This document shows, in pieces, positions 45,279-54,210 of a stretch of 64,000 nt of DNA. The notes beneath the pieces are model-generated. The model made no database searches and was not told the DNA's origin. It was given only the letters and a program-made list of their open reading frames with translations. Origin of the DNA: Aureispira sp045105775. GTDB lineage: Bacteria; Bacteroidota; Bacteroidia; Chitinophagales; Saprospiraceae. Positions within the stretch are counted from its first letter, which is position 1. Every line of letters starts with the position of its first letter. The position numbers and the translations under genes are program-made. The stretch lies in contig JBGCDW010000116.1 in assembly GCA_045105775.1 (NCBI GenBank), positions 4,970 through 68,969 on the forward strand, given 5' to 3'.

Positions 45279-45794
45279 ATGAAAGTTATCAATACGCTAC
45301 TCGCTGAGGTTCAAGTTATCCAAAGTCCTGCCTTTGTGGACAATAGAGGTGGTTTTGTTAAGTTGTTTAATCAACAGGACGAACACTTGAAAACCTATCA
45401 TATTCAGCAAGTAAATTTTGTGCAGAATAAACAGGCGCGTATTTTGCGTGGCTTGCATTACCAAACAGGCGCGTGGGCCGAGGCTAAATTTTTTAGAGCT
45501 ACCAAAGGCAGCATTCAGTTGGGATTTGTAGACACTAGAACAGGTAAAGCCTCGACTGATTTGGCGGCTACGGTAGTACTAGATCAGCCCGATATTGGTG
45601 TACTGGTGCCGCGTGGTTTTGCAACAGGCTATTTAACACTTAGCGAGGATGCTGAGGTGCTTTATTTTTCTGATAATGTGTATCATCCAGCAGCAGAACG
45701 AGGCATTAGATGGGATGATCCTGCCTTTGCCTTAGATTGGCAAACCAAGACGGTTGATGTATCAAATAAAGATGCAGCTTGGGCTCTTTGGTAA
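45279..45794 (+). CDS. dTDP-4-dehydrorhamnose 3,5-epimerase-like cupin
   Basis: 171 residues. RmlC fold: FVDNRGGFVKLFNQQ, VNFVQNKQARILRGLHYQ with the catalytic-type His, KFFRATKGSIQLGFVDTR, VPRGFATGYLTLSEDAEVLY and a final RGIRWDDPAFALDW. The RGLHYQ and D/Y pattern indicates a real 3,5- or 3-epimerase of a nucleotide sugar, perhaps acting with the preceding reductase. RmlA, RmlB and RmlD are absent here, so rhamnose as product is unproven. Confidence 0.88.
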   Translation: MKVINTLLAEVQVIQSPAFVDNRGGFVKLFNQQDEHLKTYHIQQVNFVQNKQARILRGLHYQTGAWAEAKFFRATKGSIQLGFVDTRTGKASTDLAATVVLDQPDIGVLVPRGFATGYLTLSEDAEVLYFSDNVYHPAAERGIRWDDPAFALDWQTKTVDVSNKDAAWALW

Positions 45795-45819
45795 TTGCTA
45801 ACCTCCTAAATGAAGTATA

Positions 45820-46746
45820 ATGTTAATTGATGTTCTTATTCCTACCTATAACAGAGGTGCAGATGTATGGGCCAACCTAAAAGATTTGGAAAACCAAATC
45901 GCGCAATACCAGCTTTGGGATAAGGTGCAAATTATTATTTCTGACAATTGTTCTCCTGATGACACCAGTGTTTTGGTAGAAAAATATTGCCAGCAAAAGC
46001 CCCCCAATTTATCCGTTCATTATTATAGAAATGAAGAAAATATAGGCTTGGAACGCAATGCAGTAGCAGTACTCGACAAAGCGACCAGCCCTTTTGTATT
46101 GTTTTTGGGGGATGATGATTTTTTGGCAGAAGGTTACTTAAACTACTGTTATCAATCTATCCAGCAATACAAAGATTTGGGGTGCATTATTCCAGGTATT
46201 GTCTCTGTTTTTCAGGATGGAAGCACCAAGGATGTGCGCGGAAATGACACGGAAGCGATCAACGAGGGAGGGTTTGAATCCATGTTGGCTTGGTCACATT
46301 GGGGGCATCAAATGTCTGGCATTTTGTGCAAACGAGAGGGGCTGTTAGCCTCCTATTTGGATCAAGAGGAATACAGAAACCCGTATTTGTTCCTCTATTT
46401 TACGGCTTATTGCTTGTATCATCATCGAGGTATTTACAATCCACAATACAAAACACGCGTTAATACTTTTAATGAAAAAGATTGGGGATACAACAAGGTT
46501 GGTTTGCTCGATGAAGTCTATCAATGTTATTATTATTTCTTAGAAGAATTAGGAAAAGAAAAAGTCACCCAATTGCTTTTGCGTTTTACCGTATTGCACT
46601 CCTATAGATTGGCTTTTAATACTAAAAACCTTCGCAAGGTATATCGCCAATATCAATACTTGGTGGATTATACCCAACATTTGCCCACTGCCAAGAAAGG
46701 ACTACGCAGTATCTTTTTCAAGGATTATATCAAAGCATTGTTCTAG
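45820..46746 (+). CDS. Glycosyltransferase family 2
   Basis: 308 residues, GT-A fold. Starts IDVLIPTYNRG, with ISDNCSPDDTS as the nucleotide-binding loop, the FLGDDDFLAEGYLNY DxD motif, and IPGIVSVF further on. Transfers an activated sugar to a growing glycan; donor and acceptor unknown. No membrane helix, so likely peripheral on the inner membrane. 25 bp after the epimerase gene, same strand. Confidence 0.9.
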   Translation: MLIDVLIPTYNRGADVWANLKDLENQIAQYQLWDKVQIIISDNCSPDDTSVLVEKYCQQKPPNLSVHYYRNEENIGLERNAVAVLDKATSPFVLFLGDDDFLAEGYLNYCYQSIQQYKDLGCIIPGIVSVFQDGSTKDVRGNDTEAINEGGFESMLAWSHWGHQMSGILCKREGLLASYLDQEEYRNPYLFLYFTAYCLYHHRGIYNPQYKTRVNTFNEKDWGYNKVGLLDEVYQCYYYFLEELGKEKVTQLLLRFTVLHSYRLAFNTKNLRKVYRQYQYLVDYTQHLPTAKKGLRSIFFKDYIKALF

Positions 46747-46766
46747 CAGCGCGGAATCGTATTATC

Positions 46767-47858
46767 ATGCAAACAAACTACACTATAATTATCACGTCCA
46801 ATGAACCTTGGTCTGCTGTTTGGTTTTCCAAACAACACATTGCCAATGAATTGAGTAAGATGGGGCATGAGGTGTACTTTCTGAATGCTCCTACACAGTG
46901 GAATTGGCGACAAGTGGGGCAAGTGAATTTGCAACTAACTCCCATTCATCAAGGGCTAACCGTGGTCAATTATACCAATCCATTTCCATTGCGCTTGCAC
47001 AAACGTCTTGCCTTGTATTGGAATGATCGTCTAGTATCCAAAGCCCTTTACCAAGCCTTGCCGAAGGAACGGCCAATGCTGTGGTGGCAATTTGACCCTT
47101 TCCGTTTTGTAGACATCCCTGCCTTTGGCAACAGCAAAAGAATCTATCATATTGTAGATCCTTATCAGCATATTTGGACCGATGCCCATCTGGCACAAAA
47201 AGCTGATTTATTGGTCTTGGTTAGTCAATTGTATGAAACAGTCTACCAAGCATTTGAAAAACCCATGTTGTATATTCCTCATGGTATTAGTGAAGCGGAA
47301 CGCCAACTACGCCCAGAGCGTTTGGAGGCGATAAAACAACAGTGGGGCAAGGATTATTTGCTCTTTGTGGGCACACTCAATCCTGATGTAGATTTGGAAT
47401 TGCTGCATGTACTGGCCAATGAACTTGACCAACAATTATTGTTGATTGGCCCCAACAAACTGCCTGCCCAACAGCAAGCTTCTTTTGAAACCTTAACCGC
47501 CAAAAATAATGTCGCCTATTTGGGCATTCAAAAAGCAACCGATCTAAAGGAATATGTCGCCTTGGCTGCCGTAGGACTCGTACCTTACCAACAACAACGT
47601 CAAGAAAATGTACATCGTACTCCTTTAAAATTGCTCAACTATTTGGCGCAAGCCACTCCTATTGTTACCACCCTCAATTACGAACTGCAGCAACTCAATG
47701 ATGTACTCATTTATCCAGCCCATTCCTCCGCCGAATTTCTAAAAGCTGTCCAAGCATTATTACAAGGCAAAAAAGCGGTGGATCAAGCAGCAGCAAAAAC
47801 GTATGGGGATCGTGTTTTATATCCTGTTTTATTAGAAAAAATACTCGCACATGTCTAA
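46767..47858 (+). CDS. Glycosyltransferase (GT-B type, GT4-like)
   Basis: 363 residues. N-terminal domain starts YTIIITSNEPWSAVWFSKQHIANELSKMGHEVYFLN, the C-terminal GT-B half has LLFVGTLNPDVDLELLHVLA, LLLIGPNKL, VAYLGIQKATDLKEYVALAAVGLVPY and VHRTPLKLLNYLAQATPIVTT, the E-x7-E-like region being weakly conserved. Polysaccharide or O-antigen assembly. The last 8 bases overlap the next gene's start. Confidence 0.88.
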   Translation: MQTNYTIIITSNEPWSAVWFSKQHIANELSKMGHEVYFLNAPTQWNWRQVGQVNLQLTPIHQGLTVVNYTNPFPLRLHKRLALYWNDRLVSKALYQALPKERPMLWWQFDPFRFVDIPAFGNSKRIYHIVDPYQHIWTDAHLAQKADLLVLVSQLYETVYQAFEKPMLYIPHGISEAERQLRPERLEAIKQQWGKDYLLFVGTLNPDVDLELLHVLANELDQQLLLIGPNKLPAQQQASFETLTAKNNVAYLGIQKATDLKEYVALAAVGLVPYQQQRQENVHRTPLKLLNYLAQATPIVTTLNYELQQLNDVLIYPAHSSAEFLKAVQALLQGKKAVDQAAAKTYGDRVLYPVLLEKILAHV

Positions 47859-48732
47859 GACACCACTTGTTTCTGTCATCATTCCTGCCTACAAAGCAGC
47901 CGCTTATATTGAAGAGACCATCAATGGTGTCTTGAACCAAAGCTACCAACACTTTGAATTGATTGTCGTCAACGATGGCTCACCTGATAATCAAGACCAA
48001 TTTATTCAGCCATTTGTAGAGGCCGACCCACGTGTGCAGTATATCAAACAGCCCAATAGTGGTGTTTCGGTAGCCAGAAACAATGGATTTGCCCACAGCA
48101 AAGGAGCATTGGTCGCATTTTTGGATGCGGATGATGTATGGTTGCCCAAAAATTTGGCAAAAAAAGTGGCCCTCTTCGCTCAAGATGAAGCCTTGGGTTT
48201 GGTGCATTCTGATTTGGCCGTTATTGATAGTAATTCTAAGCCAACAGGAGAAACCAAAGCAGGCAAAGAAGGGCATATCTTAGAGGATTTGCTGGCTTGG
48301 AATGGCACCTGTGTGCCTACGCCTAGTAGTGTTTTGGTCAAGCGTGAAGTCGTAGAAAAAGTGGGCGGTTTTGATCCAGAATTGTCCAATGCAGCCGATC
48401 AAGAATTTTTCTTTAGGGTAGCCAACGCCTACAAAATTGGACGGGTTCCTGAGGTCACTTGGCATTATAGGGTGCATGATAATAACATGCACAGCAATGT
48501 AGCAGTGATGGAAAAAGATGCGTTATTGGCCTATCAAAGAGCCGAAGAACATCATTTATTTAAATCAAAAGCTTTTCGCAATCAGTGTTTTGCTACGATG
48601 TATTGGATTGTGGGGGCTTCTTGGTGGGGCGATGGCAACAACAAAACCAAAGGATTGCAATATTTGCTCAAAGCAGCGCGCACCCACCCCTCAACAGCTT
48701 GGGGGCAATTGCGTAAAAAATTATTCTCGTAA
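47851..48732 (+). CDS. Glycosyltransferase family 2
   Basis: 293 residues, GT-A fold: VSVIIPAYKAAAYIEETINGVLNQSYQHFELIVVNDGSPDN start, then SVARNNGFAHSKGALVAFLDADDVWLP with the DxD triad, and TPSSVLVKREVVEKVGGFDPELSNAADQEFFFRV. Full-length and intact. It overlaps the preceding GT by 8 bases and precedes the next by 11, so this is a tightly packed operon. Confidence 0.93.
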   Translation: MSKTPLVSVIIPAYKAAAYIEETINGVLNQSYQHFELIVVNDGSPDNQDQFIQPFVEADPRVQYIKQPNSGVSVARNNGFAHSKGALVAFLDADDVWLPKNLAKKVALFAQDEALGLVHSDLAVIDSNSKPTGETKAGKEGHILEDLLAWNGTCVPTPSSVLVKREVVEKVGGFDPELSNAADQEFFFRVANAYKIGRVPEVTWHYRVHDNNMHSNVAVMEKDALLAYQRAEEHHLFKSKAFRNQCFATMYWIVGASWWGDGNNKTKGLQYLLKAARTHPSTAWGQLRKKLFS

Positions 48733-48743
48733 AATTATTTATT

Positions 48744-49994
48744 ATGGCTTTGCCTGCTGTTATTATCTGTGCCTCGCATAGTTTTAAAGATCCATTGTTT
48801 AATGGTTTGATGTATCAATACTTACTGGAGCATCAACGCCAATCTCCACAAGCTTTTTGTTATCATATTATAACAGAAGAACAGCAAGCCTATGCCCTAC
48901 CAGCAGCCGAGCAAAAGCAATTGCAAGCACAATTGGCCCAACAAAACATACAATGGCATCCACTCCCCTACAGAGGTGGTCGATTTATTCTATTTAAAAA
49001 ACTGTGGAATTTTATACGGCTCTTTTTTAAATTATGGGGTATTAAACGAAAGGAAAAAGTAAAACTAATAGTAGGTTTTCTAGCTATTGCGGGGGGCTAT
49101 GCTTTTTTGATTAGTCGAATTTTGCGTCTTCGCTTGTTGGTTTTTTGCTTTGAACCACATAGTTTATATATGAAGGAGTTTGGCATTTGGTCGGCACAAT
49201 CCTTAAAATACAACATACTACATCAAGTAGAAGTTTGGCAAGCGACCAAAGCAGATTATGTCACTGCTCCTACCAAACATACGGTTCAACTTCTCAAAGA
49301 TTGGCATTCCAAAGCCAACATTTCAAGAATTCCTATCTCTGTAGATACCGATAAATTTAGCTTTTCGGCAGCAGCACGCACTAGAATACGCCAGGAAAAC
49401 GGTGTACCCGACGGACGCTATGCCATCTTGTATTTGGGCAAGTTTGGAGGCATTTATTATTCGGCTCAAGAAGTAGCTGAATTTTGCAAACGACTGCTCG
49501 ACGCAGAGCCAACTTTATTTTTCTTTACCATTTCGCCCACCCCATCCGATGAAGTAGAACAAGCGTATTTGGCAGCAGGCTTACAGCCCAGTGATTTTGT
49601 TGTGCTCAATAAGATTCCTTACAGTCAAATTGAAGACTATATATCTGCCTGTGATATGGGCATGGTAGCCATTCCCCCCTTAGATTCGCAACGTTACAGA
49701 ACACCTGTCAAGATTGGCAATTACTTGGCTTGTGGCTTGCCTATTTTGCTTAACAAAGGCATTGCAGATGATGATGACATGGCAGAGGAGGAAAATGTAG
49801 GCGTTGTTTTTGACAGTCTAACGCAAGTAGATCTTAACCTTCCGTTACAGCAGTTACAACAACTCATGCAGGAAGATCTACAGCAACTACGGGCGCGTTG
49901 CCGAACGGCTGCCATTCATCACAGAGGGCTACAAAATTCCGTAGATGTCCTGCTAGAAATATTTGAAGAGGTTTATCTTCCTACTTCATTGTAA
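48744..49994 (+). CDS. Glycosyltransferase (GT-B type)
   Basis: 416 residues. N-terminal domain (ALPAVIICASHSFKDPLFNG, then LGHQ-like helices) has one hydrophobic stretch near 105-130 that may contact the membrane. The C-terminal half shows TKADYVTAPTKHTVQLLKDW, RIPISVDTDKFSF, AILYLGKFGGIYY, LFFFTISPT and YRTPVKIGNYLACGLPILLNKGIADD, a GT4-like donor site with the usual V-K-I-x-x-Y-L region. Same operon; ends 16 bp before the epimerase start. Confidence 0.88.
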   Translation: MALPAVIICASHSFKDPLFNGLMYQYLLEHQRQSPQAFCYHIITEEQQAYALPAAEQKQLQAQLAQQNIQWHPLPYRGGRFILFKKLWNFIRLFFKLWGIKRKEKVKLIVGFLAIAGGYAFLISRILRLRLLVFCFEPHSLYMKEFGIWSAQSLKYNILHQVEVWQATKADYVTAPTKHTVQLLKDWHSKANISRIPISVDTDKFSFSAAARTRIRQENGVPDGRYAILYLGKFGGIYYSAQEVAEFCKRLLDAEPTLFFFTISPTPSDEVEQAYLAAGLQPSDFVVLNKIPYSQIEDYISACDMGMVAIPPLDSQRYRTPVKIGNYLACGLPILLNKGIADDDDMAEEENVGVVFDSLTQVDLNLPLQQLQQLMQEDLQQLRARCRTAAIHHRGLQNSVDVLLEIFEEVYLPTSL

Positions 49995-50010
49995 TAATTA
50001 TAATACTAAT

Positions 50011-50937
50011 ATGGCAACAGTTCTCCTAACAGGTGGCACGGGTTTTATTGGCTCGCACATCGTAGAAGCCTTGCTCCTACAAGGGCACCAACTAAGTGTG
50101 CTCACCTCTAGTTCGAGCATTCATCCCAATATCCAACCTTATCAAGATCAATTACAGTTGTTAAGAGGGAATTTTGGCAATGAGCGATTGATGCAACAGT
50201 ACTTGCAGGGCGTGGATTATTTGATTCATGTGGCTTGGACTACGGTGCCCAAAACGGCCACTGAAAACCCTATTTATGATGCACAAAGCAATCTTATTGG
50301 GGGCTTGCATTTGTTAGAAGCTGCAGTCAAGGCAACGGTCAAAAAGGTGATTTTTATCTCTACAGGGGGTGCCTTATATGGCCCACCACAATACATTCCT
50401 GTAGATGAAGCACATCCCTTGCATCCCATCTCGGCTTATGGAACGTCCAAATTAGCCTTTGAGCGTTATTTGCATTTTTATTATGAGAATAAAGGATTGG
50501 ATTACAACATATTTAGAGTAGCCAATGCTTATGGCCCACGCCAAAACTTGACCAAAAATCAAGGAGTTATTGGGATTTGGCTGCAAAAAATACAACAGCA
50601 ACAAGCTATCGAAATTTGGGGAGATGGCAGCATTGTTCGCGATTATGTGTACGTAGCCGATGTGGCCCAAGTAGTCGTCCAAAGCCTCGCTTATCAAGGG
50701 CTGCAAAAAATCTTTAATGTCGGTTCTGGCCAAGGCTATTCTTTGAATGAAATTCTTGCCGCTTGCCAAACCACCAGCCAACAAAGCCCCACCGTACATT
50801 ATCTCAAAGGACGTAGTTTTGATGTGCCTGTTAATATCTTATCTATTGAGCGTGTTAAAACGGTTTTAGATTGGACTCCCTCTACCAATTTAGAGGTAGG
50901 TATTCAGACTACTTGGAATTGGTTATTGACTCAGTAG
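50011..50937 (+). CDS. NAD-dependent epimerase/dehydratase, UDP-glucose 4-epimerase-like
   Basis: 308 residues from MATVLLTGGTGFIGSHIVEALL; an earlier in-frame start would overlap the preceding gene. Extended-SDR motifs: TGGTGFIG, LIHVAWTT, FISTGGALYGPPQYIPVDE, catalytic YGTSKLAFERYL (YxxxK), RVANAYGPRQN and VRDYVYVADVAQVV. It acts on a UDP- or dTDP-sugar, likely GalE-type. Last gene of the plus-strand glycan cluster, closed by the terminator at 51194. Confidence 0.92.
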   Translation: MATVLLTGGTGFIGSHIVEALLLQGHQLSVLTSSSSIHPNIQPYQDQLQLLRGNFGNERLMQQYLQGVDYLIHVAWTTVPKTATENPIYDAQSNLIGGLHLLEAAVKATVKKVIFISTGGALYGPPQYIPVDEAHPLHPISAYGTSKLAFERYLHFYYENKGLDYNIFRVANAYGPRQNLTKNQGVIGIWLQKIQQQQAIEIWGDGSIVRDYVYVADVAQVVVQSLAYQGLQKIFNVGSGQGYSLNEILAACQTTSQQSPTVHYLKGRSFDVPVNILSIERVKTVLDWTPSTNLEVGIQTTWNWLLTQ

Positions 50938-51193
50938 AACCAAAAAAGAGAAATTAAACCCAAAATGGGAACAATTAAAACAAAATTTTATATACAAACA
51001 ATTGACTAGTAAATAAAATTTCGTTTGGCACTTTATTGGAACTAGGTAAATCAACTTAACAAGTTCAAAAAAAAACAAAATGCTTAGTAAGTAAGTATTT
51101 TACAAAATAAAAAAATGGTTTTGATTGGAAAATAACAAGGTCGGGAAGCCTCAAACATTTTCAGGGAAACAATTATTACCAGAGGGAAAACAT
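50938..51193. other. AT-rich tail between the glycan cluster and pyrG
   Basis: Part of a 358-bp gap; A-rich, no credible frame or repeat before the terminator at 51194. Confidence 0.6.
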
Positions 51194-51233
51194 AAAACTC
51201 CAAAAAGTCGGGAAACTTTTTGGAGTTTTTTTT
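51194..51233. terminator. Terminator of the glycan cluster (bidirectional)
   Basis: AAAACTCCAAAAAGT / ACTTTTTGGAGTTTT, 15-bp stem, short loop, then eight T. It also carries A-tract for minus-strand use after pyrG. Confidence 0.92.
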
Positions 51234-51263
51234 ATGCCTAAAATGAACGAAGATATACGGAAC

Positions 51264-51307
51264 TGTATACGATAGATACAACAGATCTGTTGTATCTATC
51301 GTATACA
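51264..51307. repeat. 44-bp perfect palindrome overlapping the pyrG stop
   Basis: Left arm 51264-51285 and right arm 51286-51307 are exact reverse complements with no spacer; centre AGATCT. The right arm contains the last codons (Cys, Ile, Arg) and the stop of pyrG. No U-tract follows; a separate terminator lies 30 bp beyond. Confidence 0.95.
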
Positions 51308-52891
51308 ATGTTTAACAAAATCTACAAATAAAGGGTGTGGATTCTCTACCGTGCTCTTATATTCGGGATGAAACTGCACCCCCACAAACCAATTGTGTTC
51401 AGGAATTTCAACAACCTCGACCAAATTACTTTTGGGGTTGATCCCTGTAGACTGTAAACCTGCTTCTTTAAATTTTTCTAAGAATTCGTTGTTAAACTCA
51501 TAACGATGCCTATGACGCTCCTGAATATGGCTTCGTTTGTAAATGCTCTTAACTTTAGAATCGGGCATTAAATCGCAAGGATAGGCTCCTAAGCGCATCG
51601 TTCCCCCTTTCTTGTGTATTTGCTTCTGATCTGCCATCAGACTAATGACAGGATACTTTGTATTTTCGTTCATTTCGGTAGAAGAAGCACTTTTGAGGCC
51701 TAATACATTGCGTGCAAACTCTACCACAGCACACTGCATTCCCAAACAAATACCAAAGAAAGGCAAGTTGTTTTCTCTGGCATACTGAATAGCTATAATT
51801 TTGCCCTCAATACCACGCTCTCCAAATCCAGGAGCTACCAAAATACCGTCTAACTCTTCTAATTTATTTTCTATATTATTAACCGTAAGCGCGTCCGAAC
51901 TAATAGGAACGACTTGTACTTTGCATTCATTGGCAACACCTGCATGTACAAAAGCCTCCAATATAGATTTGTATGCATCCTGCAATTCGATGTACTTTCC
52001 AATCAATCCAATTCGGATTTCATGCACAGGGTTCTTGAGATGGCCGAGGAATTTTTTCCATTTTCTCAAATCAGGCTCACGGAGATCTGCTAGACGCAAC
52101 TTGGAAATAACAGTGAGGTCTAATTTTTCTTTGAGCATAAGAATAGGTACATCATAAATACTCTCTGCATCTCTTGCTTCGATAACTGCATGGGGGCCCA
52201 AATTGCAAAACAAGGATAATTTACGACGAATGTTGGAACTTAGTGGGTGTTCGGTACGACAAACTAATATATCGGGTTGTACACCAGCACTCAATAATTC
52301 CTTTACAGAATGTTGGGTGGGTTTGGTTTTGAGTTCTCCTGCTGCACTTAAAAACGGTACCAAAGTCAAGTGTATGGTCAAACAATTATCCGTTCCCAGT
52401 TCCCAACGCATTTGGCGAATGGCTTCTACATAAGGCAACGATTCAATATCTCCTACGGTACCACCAATTTCTGTAATAACAATATCATAATCCCCTGTAT
52501 TCGTAATCAATTGCATTCTGCGTTTGATTTCGTCTGTAATATGAGGAATGATTTGTACGGTTTTACCCAGATACGCTCCTTCGCGTTCACGATTGATAAC
52601 CGTCTGGTAAATTCGTCCTGTAGTTACGTTATTGGCCTGAGAAGTAGGCATATTCAAAAAACGCTCATAATGCCCCAGGTCCAAATCTGTTTCTGCACCA
52701 TCATCTGTTACAAAACATTCCCCATGTTCATAGGGGTTGAGTGTACCAGGGTCAACATTGATGTAAGGGTCAAATTTTTGGATGGTAACAGAAAAGCCGC
52801 GCGCTTGTAATAATTTGGCCGTAGAGGCCGCAATAATTCCTTTGCCAAGAGAAGAACTAACTCCTCCTGTTACAAAAATATACTTTGCCAT
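51296..52891 (-). CDS. pyrG: CTP synthase
   Basis: 531 residues, two domains. The N-terminal amidoligase domain begins MAKYIFVTGGVSSSLGKGI with the ATP loop, and has KFDPYINVDPGTLNPYEHGECFVTDDGAETDLDLGHYERF. The C-terminal class I glutamine amidotransferase domain has the Cys nucleophile in FFGICLGMQCAVVEFARNV and the His/Glu end in VGVQFHPEYKS. It converts UTP to CTP with glutamine. Slightly shorter than the 545 residues of E. coli. The stop codon lies inside a perfect palindrome. Confidence 0.99.
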   Translation of the reverse strand: MAKYIFVTGGVSSSLGKGIIAASTAKLLQARGFSVTIQKFDPYINVDPGTLNPYEHGECFVTDDGAETDLDLGHYERFLNMPTSQANNVTTGRIYQTVINREREGAYLGKTVQIIPHITDEIKRRMQLITNTGDYDIVITEIGGTVGDIESLPYVEAIRQMRWELGTDNCLTIHLTLVPFLSAAGELKTKPTQHSVKELLSAGVQPDILVCRTEHPLSSNIRRKLSLFCNLGPHAVIEARDAESIYDVPILMLKEKLDLTVISKLRLADLREPDLRKWKKFLGHLKNPVHEIRIGLIGKYIELQDAYKSILEAFVHAGVANECKVQVVPISSDALTVNNIENKLEELDGILVAPGFGERGIEGKIIAIQYARENNLPFFGICLGMQCAVVEFARNVLGLKSASSTEMNENTKYPVISLMADQKQIHKKGGTMRLGAYPCDLMPDSKVKSIYKRSHIQERHRHRYEFNNEFLEKFKEAGLQSTGINPKSNLVEVVEIPEHNWFVGVQFHPEYKSTVENPHPLFVDFVKHCIR

Positions 52892-52966
52892 GATGTGATG
52901 CAGTGAGTTGAAAAAGTTAAGTTGTTGTTATACAACAGCCCTATGTAGCTTACAAACCAATGCTCG

Positions 52967-52974
52967 CAAATGTA
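52967..52974 (-). promoter_or_regulatory. -7 box for pyrG
   Basis: Minus-strand TACATTTG, matching TAnnTTTG, about 75 bp before the ATG. Confidence 0.5.
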
Positions 52975-53080
52975 CTTTTTTTTTCCTAGAAACAAGCGTC
53001 TGTATAGGGTTTATTCGTTTCTAAAATTTTTCTACAACTTATGCCACCAAAGAAGAAAGAATTATAATTCTAATAAGTAC

Positions 53081-53127
53081 ACCCATGCTGTTTTTAATGC
53101 GCTACAAAAGCATCCAACAACATGGGT
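53081..53127 (-). terminator. Hairpin after the secreted protein gene
   Basis: ACCCATG / CATGGGT outer arms with an inner ATGC / GCAT pair, 21 bp after the stop. The U-tract is weak. Confidence 0.35.
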
Positions 53128-53147
53128 ATAGTGCATACCAAATGCAC

Positions 53148-53915
53148 TTATTTGGGTACAGATTCACAGGGTACTTGACCAGAAGATTGGCCATTCACTT
53201 CATAATCATATACATTATTATAGACCTTATACGCATTCTCATAACTAGCTCCATTAAAACTTTGAACGACTCGATAAAGTCTAAAAAAGCAGCCTTTTTT
53301 ATTGCGTCCAAATGCTATAACACCTACTTGACGATGTAATACGACTCCTGTTAGCTCATTCCGAACAATTTCATAATTGCGACTACCAATAATTACTTTA
53401 TGATAATCACTATCAGGATTACTAGATTGTAATGTTCTCAAAGTGGATGTTTCGAGTGCTGGATTAGACATACCTGCTGCTAAGTAAGATTGAGAAAGTG
53501 TTTTTGTTTTGTTTTCTTTGGTAACCCTTATTTTGACACTTCCTTCTGCCATAGGAGGCGTGCTAAATTGTTCATTGCCATTGTACCCTTCTACTCGTAT
53601 CATTAAAATATGCTCTCCTTCTGTAAGCATATCATTGTTTTCGGCCAACACCTTGGCGCTGTACAATTTTCCTAGAGTGCTTACACAACCTTTACTTGGA
53701 GAGAATACACACTCTTCCCAGATCAAATCATTTTCAGGATTTGTTTCAAACATAATGGTTTGGTGTTCATCATCATCAACAGTAATCGTGATTTTCCCCA
53801 CCCGATTTTGATTGGTGTAGTAGGTTCCAGGCTCAACAGTTGTCTTTTGAGTGTAACCATAATTGATAATGGTCAATAGTAATAATACCACTAAGAATTG
53901 TTTTTTAGTTTTCAT
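53148..53915 (-). CDS. Secreted protein of unknown function
   Basis: 255 residues, signal peptide (FLVVLLLLTIINYGYTQ). The mature part starts with a beta-rich segment (RVGKITITVDDDEHQTIMFE, GEHILMIRVEGYNG) of Ig-like character and continues with VLHRQVGVIAFGRNKKGCFFRLYRVVQSFNGAS. There are three Cys and no family I recognise; no T9SS sorting domain at the C-terminus, so it is probably periplasmic. No operon partner. Confidence 0.75.
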   Translation of the reverse strand: MKTKKQFLVVLLLLTIINYGYTQKTTVEPGTYYTNQNRVGKITITVDDDEHQTIMFETNPENDLIWEECVFSPSKGCVSTLGKLYSAKVLAENNDMLTEGEHILMIRVEGYNGNEQFSTPPMAEGSVKIRVTKENKTKTLSQSYLAAGMSNPALETSTLRTLQSSNPDSDYHKVIIGSRNYEIVRNELTGVVLHRQVGVIAFGRNKKGCFFRLYRVVQSFNGASYENAYKVYNNVYDYEVNGQSSGQVPCESVPK

Positions 53916-54210
53916 TTTTTTGTATTGAATTGATTGTGAATTTATTTTAAATTACCATGAGTGAAATCAGATAACCCAATACAAAAATATAGCGCACTGT
54001 ACAAAACAAACTACTTCATTTATATTCGCTCATATCTACATCAAATTCGATCACAATGGAGGCATTTTCGAATAATGCTCCCTTTATAAAAATCTCTTTT
54101 ATAGCATCCAATTGTGATTACGCCCTGCAAAACATCTTATAATTTTCTATCTTGGAGTATATTGTTATTGAGAACAAAGCAACTACTTCTTCTATCTTAA
54201 CCCATCCAAT

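Noticed and set aside
51264..51307. pyrG palindrome as an ordinary intrinsic terminator
   Set aside because: No U-tract follows and a proper terminator lies 30 bp beyond.
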